DNA of 46,116 nucleotides from Alphaproteobacteria bacterium. Lineage in GTDB: Bacteria > Pseudomonadota > Alphaproteobacteria > Rhizobiales > Beijerinckiaceae. Below are positions 16,752 through 26,350 of the stretch, in pieces. The stretch is from assembly GCA_016869435.1 (NCBI GenBank), contig VGEB01000012.1, forward strand, positions 1 to 46,116, read 5' to 3'. The notes under the pieces are model-generated. The model saw only the letters and a program-made list of their open reading frames with translations. It was not told where the DNA came from and did no database searches. Position 1 is the stretch's first letter, and each line of letters starts with the position of its first letter. Both the position numbers and the translations under genes were made by a program.

Positions 16752-19700
16752 TCAGCGGCCTCGCGCGTTTCCGACTTTGGTAGCTCGACGACCCTTCCTT
16801 CCCCGGCGATCTGCGGCTCGGGTTGCGGCGACAGCCGAACGCGCAGGCGCTCGACGGCGAGATAGATGACGGGCGTCGTATAGAGCGTCAGCGCTTGCGA
16901 GAGGAGCAGGCCGCCGATGATCGCAACGCCAAGGGGAATGCGCAGTTCGCTGCCCGGCCCATGCGACAGCGCGAGCGGCAAAGCGCCAAAAAGCGCCGCA
17001 AGCGTCGTCATCATGATGGGGCGAAAGCGCAGATGGCAGGCCCGCACGATCGCGTCACGCGCCGAAAGGCCCTCGTCGCGCTCGGCGTCCAAGGCGAAGT
17101 CGATCATCATGATCGCGTTCTTCTTGACGATGCCCATCAGGAGAACGACGCCGATCAACGCGACGATTGACATTTCGATGCGGAAAATAAGCAGCGCGAG
17201 CAGCGCGCCGACGCCCGCCGACGGCAGAGTCGTCAGGACAGTGAAGGGGTGGGCGAAGCTCTCATAGAGGACGCCCAGAACGATATAGATCGACACGATC
17301 GCTGCGAGAATGAGCCAGGGTTCACTCGCCAACGACTTGTTGAATTCGGCGGCGTCTGCGCTGAAGACGCCGACGATCGACGAGGGCATGCCGATGGCGG
17401 CTTCCGCGTCTGCGACGATTTTTACCGCATCGCCGAGCGAGTAACCGTCGGCAAGATCGAAACTGATTGTCGAGGCGGGAAACTGATCCTGATGCGCAAC
17501 AGAAAGCGGCGCGGAGAGATTTTCCAGGCGGACGAAAGTCGCGAGCGGCGTCTGCGGCCCGCCGCCAAGCGGCGCGACATAAAGTTTCTCCAAAGCCGAT
17601 GGATCGCGCAGATATTGCGGCGCGGCTTCGAGAATGACGCGATACTGATTGGACGGCGTGTAAATCGTCGAAATCTGCCGCTGTCCAAAAGCGTCGTTCA
17701 GCACGTCGTCGATATTTTGCGCGGTAATGCCGAGCCGCCCCATCTTCTCGCGGTCGATTCGCATGAGCGTGCGCAGACCGCCGTCCTGCGTTTCGGCCGC
17801 GACGTTGCGCAAGCCCGGCGTCATGCGCAGACGGTCGAGCAATCGGTTGGACCAGGTCAGCAGTTCGCCGCCGTCCGCGGAGGTGAGCGTATATTGATAT
17901 TGCGACCGGCTCGGCCGCGTCGTGATCTGGATATCCTGAACCGGCTGAACGTAAAGCGTCGCTCCCGGGGTTTTTTCGCCGGCCGCCTTCAGACGGTCGG
18001 CAATCCTCTCGGCGTTCTCCCGGCGTTCGTCGTGCGGGCGCAGCATCACGGTGAGCCGCGCGACATTGGTGGTCGCATTAAGCGGTCCGACGCCCAGAAC
18101 CGACGTCACGCCCCTCACGTCCGGGTCGCGGCGAAACTCGTCGGCGATCTTCGCCTGTAGCGCTGTCATGCTGTCGAAGGACGCGTCCGGCGAAGCTTCC
18201 AGCACAGCCGACAGCACGCCGGTGTCCTGCCGCGGCAGGAAGCCTTTCGGAATGACGATGTAGAGCACGACGGTGAGCGCGAGCGTCGCGACGGTGAGCG
18301 CGAGCATGAATGTCTCGCGCTTGAGCGCCCAGTCGAGCGATGCGTGATAAGCGCGATCAAGCGCCTGCGACATTTCCTCCCATCGGGATTGTCCGGGCGG
18401 CGGCGCAAACCGCAGCAGCGCCGCGCACAGCATCGGCGTCAGCGTGAGCGAGATCACCGCCGAGACGACCACGGCCATCGTCAGCGTCAGCGCGAATTCG
18501 CGGAACATTCGGCCGACGATGCCGGTCATGAACAGCAGCGGTATGAACACCGCGATGAGCGAGACGGTGAGAGATACGACCGTGAAGCCGATTTGGCGGG
18601 CGCCGTCGAGCGCAGCCTGACGCGGCGCCTTGCCCTCTTCGATATTGCGCACGATGTTTTCGATCATCACGATCGCATCGTCGACGATGAAGCCCGTGCC
18701 GATGGTCAGCGCCATCAACGACAGATTGTCGAGCGAGAATCCAGCCGCCCACATGGTTGCGAATGTGGCGACGATCGAGAGCGGCAGGCTGACGCCGGCG
18801 ATGATCGTCGCGCGCCAGCTGCGCAGAAACATCAGCACCACCAGCACGACGAGGACCGCGGCGATGACAAGAGTCAGCTGCACCTCGAAAATCGAGGCGC
18901 GGATCGTTACCGTGCGGTCATTGACGATCTCCAGCGACATGCCGGCGGGAAGCGCCCGCTGAATCTGCGGCAGCTCGCTCTTAACCAGCGCGACGGTGTT
19001 GATGATGTTGGCCCCGGGCTGGCGCAAGACGTCGAGCACCACCGTCTGTTCGCCGTTGTACCACCCGCCGACGCGCGCATTCTCCAGTCCGTCGACGACC
19101 TGCGCCACGTCGCGAAGCATCACCGGCGCGCCGTTGCGCCAAGCGACGATGATGTCGTTGTATTGGCGCGCGTGTATGATCTGGTCGTTGGCGTCCAGCG
19201 TGTACGACTGGCGCCTGCCGTCAAGCGAGCCCTTGGCGCCGGCGATGTTGGCTGACGCTATGGCGAGGCGCAAATCCTCCATGCCGATGCGATTGGCCGC
19301 CAGCCGGGCGAGATCCGCCTGAATGCGCACGGCAGGCCGGACGCCGCCCTGCACCGACACGCGGCCAACTCCGGAGACCTGCGAGAGCTGCGGCGCGATC
19401 AGCGTATCGGCGCGATCGCTCAAATCGCGCAGGGTGGCGGTCTTCGAGCGCAGCGTCAGCGTCAGGATCGGCGTGTCGGCGGGGTTAACCTTGGCGTAGA
19501 CCGGCGGGTAAGGAAGATTGCGCGGCAGCGTCGAGGCGGCGGCGTTGATCGCGGCCTGAACGTCCTGCGCCGCCGCATCGATGTCGCGGTCGAGAGCGAA
19601 TTGCAGCGTGATCTGCGACAGCCCGAAAGAACTTTGCGACGACATGCTGGTCAGCGACGGGATCTGGCCGAACTGTCGTTCGAGCGACGCCGTCACCAGC

Positions 19701-19882
19701 GAAGCGATTGTATCGGGATTGGCGCCGGGAAGCTGCGTCGTCACCTGAATGGTCGGAAAATCGACCTGTGGAAGCGGCGAGACCGGAAGTCGCATATACC
19801 CCATCACGCCGAACAGCAACATGGCGAACGCCAAGAGCGACGTCGCCACCGGTCGCCGGATGAAGGGCCCAGATACGTTCAT
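16748..19882 (-). CDS. RND multidrug efflux pump subunit, MdtB-like
   Basis: A 1044-residue RND inner-membrane pump, paralogous to its downstream neighbour. It starts MNVSGPFIRRPVATSLLAFAM and has the proton-relay segment TGFIVDDAIVMIENI and the C-terminal GVVLLMGIVKKNAIMMIDFA. Twelve transmembrane helices and two periplasmic loops are expected from the layout. It overlaps the adaptor gene by ATGA and the second pump by GTGA, so equal translation of both pumps is likely, as needed for a heterotrimer. The C-terminal tail (QPEPQIAGEGRVVELPKSE) is soluble and poorly conserved in such proteins. Confidence 0.93.
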   Translation of the reverse strand: MNVSGPFIRRPVATSLLAFAMLLFGVMGYMRLPVSPLPQVDFPTIQVTTQLPGANPDTIASLVTASLERQFGQIPSLTSMSSQSSFGLSQITLQFALDRDIDAAAQDVQAAINAAASTLPRNLPYPPVYAKVNPADTPILTLTLRSKTATLRDLSDRADTLIAPQLSQVSGVGRVSVQGGVRPAVRIQADLARLAANRIGMEDLRLAIASANIAGAKGSLDGRRQSYTLDANDQIIHARQYNDIIVAWRNGAPVMLRDVAQVVDGLENARVGGWYNGEQTVVLDVLRQPGANIINTVALVKSELPQIQRALPAGMSLEIVNDRTVTIRASIFEVQLTLVIAAVLVVLVVLMFLRSWRATIIAGVSLPLSIVATFATMWAAGFSLDNLSLMALTIGTGFIVDDAIVMIENIVRNIEEGKAPRQAALDGARQIGFTVVSLTVSLIAVFIPLLFMTGIVGRMFREFALTLTMAVVVSAVISLTLTPMLCAALLRFAPPPGQSRWEEMSQALDRAYHASLDWALKRETFMLALTVATLALTVVLYIVIPKGFLPRQDTGVLSAVLEASPDASFDSMTALQAKIADEFRRDPDVRGVTSVLGVGPLNATTNVARLTVMLRPHDERRENAERIADRLKAAGEKTPGATLYVQPVQDIQITTRPSRSQYQYTLTSADGGELLTWSNRLLDRLRMTPGLRNVAAETQDGGLRTLMRIDREKMGRLGITAQNIDDVLNDAFGQRQISTIYTPSNQYRVILEAAPQYLRDPSALEKLYVAPLGGGPQTPLATFVRLENLSAPLSVAHQDQFPASTISFDLADGYSLGDAVKIVADAEAAIGMPSSIVGVFSADAAEFNKSLASEPWLILAAIVSIYIVLGVLYESFAHPFTVLTTLPSAGVGALLALLIFRIEMSIVALIGVVLLMGIVKKNAIMMIDFALDAERDEGLSARDAIVRACHLRFRPIMMTTLAALFGALPLALSHGPGSELRIPLGVAIIGGLLLSQALTLYTTPVIYLAVERLRVRLSPQPEPQIAGEGRVVELPKSETREAAE

Positions 19883-21141
19883 CTTTGCGTTCGATTGCCT
19901 CGCCCGGCGTCGCCGCTTCGCGCGCCGCGTTTGCCGCGTCCTTCTTCGCCGCCAGAACTGACATTGTCTGAGCCTGCGCCAGAAGACGCATTCATGACTT
20001 GAGTTCTTGCGCCGTCCGACAGCCGAGAGAAGCCGCTTGTGATGACGACCTCGCCGGGCTGAAGCCCCGAAGTGATGACGGCGATCTTCTCATCCTGTCG
20101 GCCTGTCGTCACCTCGCGCATTGTCGCGATGTCGTTAGGGCCCTGCACGTAAACGAAAGCGCCGTTCGGGCCACGCTGCACCGCCGGACTCGGCACTACG
20201 ACCACATTCTTCAACGTGTCGAGCGCCAGACGCACATTGACGAATTGGCCGGGCCAGAGCAACAGCGATTGATTTGCGAAGGTCGCCTTGAGGCGCACCG
20301 TCCCCGTCTGCTGGTCGATCTGATTGTCAATAACGGTCAGCTCTCCGGTTTCGATCGGCGTGGCGTTGTCCGGACCGAGCGCCGAAACCTTGGCCCTTCC
20401 CTGGGCCTGCGCCTTCTGCACCGCGGGCAACGCCTGCTGAGGCAGAGTGAACACGACGTAGATCGGCTTAAGCTGCGTGATGACGACGATGCCGGTCGCA
20501 TCGGAGGCGCGCAAAATATTGCCGACGTCGACGAGGCGGATGCCGGCGCGCCCGTCGATCGGCGACCGGATCGTTGCGTAATCGAGCGTCGTTTTGGCGT
20601 TGTCGATCGCCGCCTTGTCGGCGCGCACCAGCGCCTCAAGCTGCGCGACGGTCGCCTTCTGAGTGGCGTGCTGCTGCTTTGAGGCAAAATTGCCGACGAC
20701 GAGTCTTTCATAGCGCGCGAGATCGACGCGCGCGTTGGCGAGATTCGCCTCGTCCTGAGCCTTTTTGGCGACCGCCTGATCATATTGCGCCTGATAGAGC
20801 GCCGGATCGACTTCGGCCAAAATGTCGCCCTTGCGGACGTCCTGTCCTTCGGTAAAGGCGAGGCGCAGCAGCCGCCCGTCGACCTGGGTGCGGATCGTCA
20901 CCGTGTTAAGCGCCTGCACCGTGCCCACAGCATCAATGGTCACGGGCACGTCTTCGAGACGCGTCTCGGCAGCCGTCACCGTAATGACACGCTCGCCCCG
21001 CTGGCCCCCGGAGCGCGCAGCGCCGCCTTGGTCCTTGCTGGGGAAACCAGGAAGCTTGCCCGCTTGATAGGCCCAGGCCAGGGCCGCGACGAGCGCGAGC
21101 GCGCCGACCGCCAGCAGCACTTTTCGGCTGACGCGGCTCAT
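19879..21141 (-). CDS. RND efflux periplasmic adaptor (membrane fusion protein), MdtA-like
   Basis: A 420-residue HlyD-family adaptor that bridges pump and outer-membrane channel. An N-terminal anchor helix (VLLAVGALALVAALAWAY) is followed by the lipoyl/barrel half GTVQALNTVTIRTQVDGRL, a coiled-coil hairpin, and the second half with ATIRSPIDGRAGIRLVDVG. The C-terminal barrel/MP domain is present, then a Gly/Arg-rich basic tail (GKRGARSGDAGRGNRTQR) that is unusual in composition. I chose the ATG at 21141: it has GGGGA 8 nt upstream and overlaps the preceding stop by ATGA. A TTG two codons earlier is possible. Confidence 0.92.
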   Translation of the reverse strand: MSRVSRKVLLAVGALALVAALAWAYQAGKLPGFPSKDQGGAARSGGQRGERVITVTAAETRLEDVPVTIDAVGTVQALNTVTIRTQVDGRLLRLAFTEGQDVRKGDILAEVDPALYQAQYDQAVAKKAQDEANLANARVDLARYERLVVGNFASKQQHATQKATVAQLEALVRADKAAIDNAKTTLDYATIRSPIDGRAGIRLVDVGNILRASDATGIVVITQLKPIYVVFTLPQQALPAVQKAQAQGRAKVSALGPDNATPIETGELTVIDNQIDQQTGTVRLKATFANQSLLLWPGQFVNVRLALDTLKNVVVVPSPAVQRGPNGAFVYVQGPNDIATMREVTTGRQDEKIAVITSGLQPGEVVITSGFSRLSDGARTQVMNASSGAGSDNVSSGGEEGRGKRGARSGDAGRGNRTQR

Positions 21142-22688
21142 GGCCAAGGTCCCCTATCGGCTTCGTAAGCGGCGTTGGAACGGGCGATCTCGATCTCGCG
21201 GGTCGTCGGCCCCCAGCCGCCGCCGAGCGCCTGATAAAGGCTTGTCGCCGCCTGGAAATAGGAGAGCCGCGCGACCGCAAGCTCATCCTGGGTTTGGAAA
21301 TAGCTCGTTTGCGTCTGCGCCAGCGTCACGATGTCGATTGTCCCTTCCCGCAGAGTCATCTCCGCTGCTTCCAGCGCGCGACGAGCCGCAGATACGGCGA
21401 CGCGCAGGAAACTGATCTGGCGGTCCGTCTCGCGTATTGCAATCAACGCGTTCTCAGTATCTGACAGCGCGGTTAGTATCTGCTTGCGGTAAAGCGCGGC
21501 CAGTTCCGAATAGCGGCCTTTCTGCTGATCATATTGGCCCTGCAGGCTCCATCCGTCGAACAGCGGCTGCGTCAGCGTGCCCGCGAGCTGCAAGCCGATG
21601 GCGTCTGGCCGCAAGAGCAACGTCGACAGCATCGCGCTCTGGAAGCCATAGAGACTGGTCAGGGTCAGCGACGGGAAAAAGGCCGCTCGCGCCTGAAGGA
21701 CCGAAAACTCCTGAGAGGCGAGGCGCGCCTCCGCCTCGGCCACGTCCGGACGGCGCAAAAGCACCTCCGATGGCAGACCCGGAGCAATACGGGGAAACTT
21801 CAGGTCATTCAGCGAGCCGCCCTTGATCGTCATGCTTTCGGGCGTTTGCCCCAGAAGCACGGCAAGGTTGTTGCGCGTCTGGCGCAGGGTCTGTTCGAGC
21901 GGCGGAATGGAGGCCTGCTGCTGCGCAAGAATCGTTTGCTGCTGCGAGATGTCGAGCACGGTCGCCACTCCCACCTCAAGCCGCGCGTTGATGGCGTCCA
22001 TCACCTGTTGCGCAATCGTGACGTTCTGGCGAGCGATGCGCAGGCGATCCTGGGCCGTGAGCACCTGGAAATAAGCGTTCAAAACCGCGGCGACGGTCGA
22101 GATTTCGACGACGTCGCGATCGAAGCGCGAGGCGTTGGCGAGTATGCGCGCGGCTCTCGAAGCGTCCTCGTTCTTGCCCCAGAAGTCCACTTCATAGCTT
22201 GCGGTAAGCCCAAGCTGGAAGAAGCCGAAATTGCGCGCGCGAGCTGTTGATGTTTTGCTGGTCGTGCCGGTGGTGGACGTCGCGGGGTTAAATCCGGAGC
22301 TCGCCGAGCCAACGTTGATCGTCGTGCCGGGAGTGCGGGTCGTGCGGGCGATGTTGGTCAGGGAGACCGACGGCCATTGCGCGGCGCTTGAAACGCGCGC
22401 CTGAGCGTCGGCCTCGGCGATGCGGGCGATCGCCGCCGCGATGTCCAGGTTGTCGTCGAGCGCGCGCTCGACCAGCTGAGTCAGCTCCCTCGAGCCGAAT
22501 TTGACGGCGAAATCCCGTCCGCTCGAGATCGGCGGCGCCGGACGCGGCTTCGCCTCAACGAAACGCGCCGGCGGCGGAGCCGACAGGTCTGGCTTGTCCC
22601 ACTCCAGATCACAGCCGGCGAGCGCCGCGGCAAGCATCACCGCCGCCAGCGCCGGGCGAGTGGAGGGAGACAGGGCGGGCGCGATCAA
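21138..22688 (-). CDS. Outer-membrane efflux lipoprotein, OprM/NodT family
   Basis: An outer-membrane factor with two TolC-type repeats, completing the tripartite pump. The lipobox LAGC sits after STRPALAAVMLAAA, so the protein should be acylated and sorted outward. Motifs include ALDDNLDIAAAIARI, ANASRFDRDVVEISTVAAVLNAYF, LLRRPDVAEAEARLAS and the end YQALGGGW, all typical of NodT/OprM. The start is uncertain. The frame is open to a TTG at 22808, but an 11-bp inverted repeat occupies 22750-22796. The TTG at 22688 (GGAG 12 nt upstream) gives a standard lipoprotein signal of about 25 residues. A GTG at 22736 is another option. It is the first gene of the operon and overlaps the adaptor by 4 bp. 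Confidence 0.88.
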   Translation of the reverse strand: MIAPALSPSTRPALAAVMLAAALAGCDLEWDKPDLSAPPPARFVEAKPRPAPPISSGRDFAVKFGSRELTQLVERALDDNLDIAAAIARIAEADAQARVSSAAQWPSVSLTNIARTTRTPGTTINVGSASSGFNPATSTTGTTSKTSTARARNFGFFQLGLTASYEVDFWGKNEDASRAARILANASRFDRDVVEISTVAAVLNAYFQVLTAQDRLRIARQNVTIAQQVMDAINARLEVGVATVLDISQQQTILAQQQASIPPLEQTLRQTRNNLAVLLGQTPESMTIKGGSLNDLKFPRIAPGLPSEVLLRRPDVAEAEARLASQEFSVLQARAAFFPSLTLTSLYGFQSAMLSTLLLRPDAIGLQLAGTLTQPLFDGWSLQGQYDQQKGRYSELAALYRKQILTALSDTENALIAIRETDRQISFLRVAVSAARRALEAAEMTLREGTIDIVTLAQTQTSYFQTQDELAVARLSYFQAATSLYQALGGGWGPTTREIEIARSNAAYEADRGPWP

Positions 22689-22749
22689 GTTAGCAGACGT
22701 CTCCGGAGCGACGGCGGGAACGGCCAGAGCGTCCACTTCCTTAAGCGCC

Positions 22750-22796
22750 AGTGGAGGCGTGGGGAAGGCCCGCGCCCTCGATCCTACGCCTCCACT
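22750..22796 (-). promoter_or_regulatory. 11-bp inverted repeat in the leader of the RND operon
   Basis: AGTGGAGGCGT (22750-22760) and ACGCCTCCACT (22786-22796) are perfect reverse complements separated by 25 nt. The repeat lies just upstream of the plausible oprM starts. In RNA it would be a strong GC-rich hairpin; in DNA the two half-sites could be an operator. A G/A-rich run in the loop might interact with the ribosome binding region. Confidence 0.5.
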
Positions 22797-22925
22797 TCGC
22801 TCGGCCAAAGCTGACGAGCGCCGGATCGCAAGCTTTCCCGAACTGCGGGGAGGAGGAGCGCGCCGGCCGTCGACGCGCGAAAAGCTGTGAATTCCAAGCT
22901 CGCGCGCGGCGGCGCGAGGGTCAAG

Positions 22926-22939
22926 TTACGTATCCGTAA
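22926..22939. promoter_or_regulatory. Candidate operator dyad upstream of the RND operon
   Basis: TTACG-TATC-CGTAA is a 14-bp dyad with perfect 5-bp arms in an otherwise very GC-rich region. On the minus strand it is directly followed by TTGACC, which could be a -35 element of the RND operon. TetR-type repressors of efflux operons bind such dyads, but no regulator gene is adjacent, so this is a weak inference. Confidence 0.3.
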
Positions 22940-22971
22940 GGCCCGACGCGGCGATGCGACAGATCTCGTCG

Positions 22972-23529
22972 TTATTCGGCGTTGGGGGGCGCGGCGGTCT
23001 TGGCCTTCGCCGGCTTCGCCGCCTTTGCCGCCGGCTTCGGCGTCTCCTTGGCCTCCGGTTCGTGCGGAGCGGGCTCCTTGGCGGCTGGCGCAGGCGCGGC
23101 CGTCTTTGCGGCAGGCTCCTGGGCGGCGGGCTTGGCTTCGGCCGCCGGCTTGGTCGGGCCGGAAACTTTGGTCCAAGTCTCGCTCTGGCACAGGAAGGCG
23201 ACGAGGCAACCCGTCATCGTCAGCGAGGTCGGCGAATCGAGCGCAATTTTGCCGATATAGTTCTTGCCGCTTTCTGGGTCAGTGATATCGCCCTCCCAAT
23301 GGTTGGGCGTCGTTTTGGCGGCGTTCTTCAAAACTTGCGGCGGCGGCGAGCCGTCGGGCATGGGCTCGATCCCCTTGGCGCAAAGCTTGCCGGAGCAGTC
23401 GTAGAATTCCAACTTGTCGTCCGGATGTCCTTCGCGCACCCAAACGCCGTAAATGGCGTCCACCGCATTCGCCGCCGTTGGGGCGCAGAGGGCTGTCGCC
23501 ATGGCGACGCTTAGAAGTGCTTTTTTCAT
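22972..23529 (-). CDS. DUF2147 exported protein with Ala/Pro/Lys-rich tail
   Basis: A 185-residue protein with a clear signal peptide (MKKALLSVAMATALCAPTAANA). The first half is a DUF2147 domain (IYGVWVREG, LEFYDCSGKLCAKG, with WEGDITDPESGKNYIGKI and LTMTGCLVAFLCQSETW). Four cysteines in that half (YDCSGKLC; GCLVAFLC) suggest disulphides in the periplasm. The second half (from about 125) is a low-complexity Ala/Pro/Lys/Glu tail, probably disordered and possibly contacting peptidoglycan or anionic surfaces. DUF2147 has no established activity. The gene follows hpnN by about 70 bp on the same strand and may share its transcript. Confidence 0.82.
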   Translation of the reverse strand: MKKALLSVAMATALCAPTAANAVDAIYGVWVREGHPDDKLEFYDCSGKLCAKGIEPMPDGSPPPQVLKNAAKTTPNHWEGDITDPESGKNYIGKIALDSPTSLTMTGCLVAFLCQSETWTKVSGPTKPAAEAKPAAQEPAAKTAAPAPAAKEPAPHEPEAKETPKPAAKAAKPAKAKTAAPPNAE

Positions 23530-23600
23530 GAAGCGGGACCTCTGTTTGTTGCGATGAACGCGATTCGCTCAAGCTAGCGAACGCTGTAACGCCGACTCGG

Positions 23601-26195
23601 TCAAGCCGCGTCGGCCGCATCCTTTATCGGCTCGCGGGGCGGACCAAGAAACGCCGGCACGATAATGAACGCCGCGAGCAATGTGAAGAACAGCGAGATG
23701 GCAAGAAGTTGGCCCATGCTCGCCGTTCCCGGATGACTTGATAGAATCAAGCTGCCGAAGGCGGTGCCCGTGGTCAGCGAGCTGAAGAAAATCGCGCGGG
23801 TGAGGCTTGACGCCAGCATGTCGACGACTCCCTTCCGCCAGGCGATAACGTAATAAATATGAAAGGCGACGCCGACGCCGAACATCAGCGGCAGCGCGAT
23901 GATGTTGGCGAAATTCAGCGACATGCCAAGCAAATCCGCGGCCTGAAGACTCATTATGCCTGCGAGCACCAGCGGGCCCAGCGTCAAGGCGACGTCGATT
24001 GGATTGCGCAGCGCGACCGCCAGGATGATGAAGATGGCGATGAAGGCGTAGAGTCCCGCCTCAAGAAAAGCGCGGGTAATGGTCTTTTGTGCTTCCGACA
24101 CGATCACCGGCGGACCGCTTGCGTCAGGCACAATCGCTTGGACCGCTTCGGCGAATTTGGTCATGATGACGCGGTCGTTGCTGTCGCCTTTGGGCGTCGC
24201 CTCGACTCTCACGATGCCCGCGTCGGAAATCCAGTCGCGACGCAAATCCGCAGGCAGGGTGCCGATGGTGACCCGTTGCGCCTGCAGCGCCTGACGAATT
24301 TCGCCAAGCATCTTGTCGAAGCCGTCAAATACCGCTTGGCGCGCTTTGGCGCGTGTTTCCGGGCCTGCTTTTGCTAGAGCGTCGAGGTCGTCGGCGAAGC
24401 GCGCCACGGCCGGGATGGGTTTCTTTGCCGTCGCCTTGCGCAGAGCCTTGGCGGCGTTGGTCAACGCCTTGACCGTCTCGGCATCGTTTGGCGGCGATTT
24501 CATCTTCGGATACAGGGCGCCGCGCAATTGCGAAACCGCCATATCGACGAGGGCGAGCTTATCGTCCTGTTCCTTGGGGATCAGGGAATCAATCGAGTCG
24601 ACGTGATCGACTTCAGGCAGCGCGGCGATCTTCTTTTCCAGTTCGCGCGCGGCTTCAAGCGACGGCGCCAGCACCTCGATCTTGTTCGGCGCGGTTTTTG
24701 GATCCGTGGAAAGATCGAGGAAGGTCGCGACCGATTCGACCCTTTGATCGCGCAGATTCATCGGATTGGAGTCGAAGGTCAGATGCATCAGGGCGGGCAT
24801 GCCGGCGAGAACGACGATTGCCGTGGCGATGAGCACGAAAGCGCGGTGATGCGCGATCCAATGGTCGACGGCGGCGAGCGACGCTGTCGCAATCGGCACA
24901 TGTTCAGCGCGCGGGCGCAACAATTTGATCGCCGCCGGCAGGAAGGTCAGAGTTGCGATATAGGCGACGATCATGCCGACGCCGGCGATGAGTCCGAGTT
25001 CGGATACGCCGCTGAATGATGTCGGCAGAAAGCAGAAGAAGCCGGCAAGCAGGGACACGGCGGCGAGGGTGAGCGAGCCTCCGATGCCCCGCGTCGCCGA
25101 GAGCAGCGCGCGCTCGAGATCGTCGTCATTGTGCCGCTCTTCACGATAGCGGGTCGCGAACTGAATGCCGAAGTCCACGCCCAGGCCGATGAACAGCGCG
25201 GCGAAGGCCACCGAGATGAGATTGAAGCGGCCGATCATCAGAATGCCGAGCCCCGAAGTCATGGCGAGACCGGCGAGCAGGGTGATGAGCACCGCAAGGA
25301 TCAGCTTTGGCGAACGTAGCGCCGCGAAGAGAATGAGCGTCACCACCGCGAGCGTGCCGGTGGTGTTCAAGGCCATGTTTTCGGAAATGGTGGCGAATTC
25401 GTCGTCGGCGAGCGGGATCTGGCCTGTCAGGCGAAGCGTGATTCCGTGCTGTTCGTCGAGATGCAGGTCCGCCGCCATTTTGCGCACGAGCTTGATCGCG
25501 TCGCCTCCCGGTTGCAGGTCGGTATAGTCGACGATGGGCTTGGCGATGACGATCCGGCGCTTGTCCATTTCCGGCGCGGCGGGCGCGCTTCCGCCGGAGG
25601 CAAATAGCTTGCCCCAGTCGACGTCGGCTTGTTTTCCCGCCAGCGCCGCTTCAATCGCGGTCGAAAACGCCTCGACGCCGCCGATATACATTTTCAGGGC
25701 GCGTTCGCTCCCGGAAGCGGACTTGAAATTGCCGACGAGCACGTTCGACAGACCGCGCAGACTGGGATCCTCGGCAAGCGGCTGCAGAACGTCGCGCTGG
25801 CCGATCATGACGCCGACATTTTTTTCGATGTCGGAGACGGGAAGGAACAGCAGGCCGTTCTTGTGGAAATATTCGTGCTCGTCAGGACGCCATACCCGCG
25901 AGAAGAGCGGCTGACCCTGCAGGGCGTCGTTGAGGCGCTTCGCGGCGTCGTCAGCCTCTTCGCCCGTCTTGGCGTCGATCACGACGACGATCACATCGAG
26001 AAGATCAGGAAACGCCTTGTAAAGCGCCGATTCGTTCTTCCGCCAGGCGATGTCGGGGGAAAAGAGATTGGCGGTCTCGGTGTCGATCGCAAATCGTTCG
26101 ACAGTGACGTAAACGCCGCCCGCCGTCAGACCGAGAGTGAGCAGAACCACTGTCCAAGGCCAGCGGAGGCAAAAGGCGACCAGCTTTTCGAGCAT
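23601..26195 (-). CDS. hpnN: Hopanoid transporter HpnN (RND/MMPL family)
   Basis: An 864-residue inner-membrane RND protein of the hopanoid-associated type, thought to move hopanoids to the outer membrane. It begins MLEKLVAFCLRWPWTVVLL, followed by a periplasmic loop starting RFAIDTETANLFSPD. The helical block includes FIGLGVDFGIQFATRYREE, then a second loop and a second helical block with PLMFGVGVAFHIYYVIAWRKG. Length and motif content match HpnN rather than drug pumps. I start at the ATG at 26195 (GGGA about 8 nt upstream); a frame extending nine codons further is possible. No other hopanoid gene such as shc is in the window. Confidence 0.9.
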   Translation of the reverse strand: MLEKLVAFCLRWPWTVVLLTLGLTAGGVYVTVERFAIDTETANLFSPDIAWRKNESALYKAFPDLLDVIVVVIDAKTGEEADDAAKRLNDALQGQPLFSRVWRPDEHEYFHKNGLLFLPVSDIEKNVGVMIGQRDVLQPLAEDPSLRGLSNVLVGNFKSASGSERALKMYIGGVEAFSTAIEAALAGKQADVDWGKLFASGGSAPAAPEMDKRRIVIAKPIVDYTDLQPGGDAIKLVRKMAADLHLDEQHGITLRLTGQIPLADDEFATISENMALNTTGTLAVVTLILFAALRSPKLILAVLITLLAGLAMTSGLGILMIGRFNLISVAFAALFIGLGVDFGIQFATRYREERHNDDDLERALLSATRGIGGSLTLAAVSLLAGFFCFLPTSFSGVSELGLIAGVGMIVAYIATLTFLPAAIKLLRPRAEHVPIATASLAAVDHWIAHHRAFVLIATAIVVLAGMPALMHLTFDSNPMNLRDQRVESVATFLDLSTDPKTAPNKIEVLAPSLEAARELEKKIAALPEVDHVDSIDSLIPKEQDDKLALVDMAVSQLRGALYPKMKSPPNDAETVKALTNAAKALRKATAKKPIPAVARFADDLDALAKAGPETRAKARQAVFDGFDKMLGEIRQALQAQRVTIGTLPADLRRDWISDAGIVRVEATPKGDSNDRVIMTKFAEAVQAIVPDASGPPVIVSEAQKTITRAFLEAGLYAFIAIFIILAVALRNPIDVALTLGPLVLAGIMSLQAADLLGMSLNFANIIALPLMFGVGVAFHIYYVIAWRKGVVDMLASSLTRAIFFSSLTTGTAFGSLILSSHPGTASMGQLLAISLFFTLLAAFIIVPAFLGPPREPIKDAADAA

Positions 26196-26350
26196 TCCGT
26201 TTTCCCGCCTTTTTGGCGACAAGACCTCTTAGGCGCGGGAACCGGCGCTCTTCGGTCGTGTCCCTCTATACAAGCGCGCACCTAGACCACCAAGGCGGCT
26301 TGCGCCGAAACCTTAACTGCGAGTCCATGCGTCAATATGACGCGCCGACG

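Noticed and set aside
13783..19991. Many antisense open frames in the RND genes
   Set aside because: They are opposite strongly conserved pump genes and have the Arg/His/Asp-rich composition expected from high-GC antisense reading.
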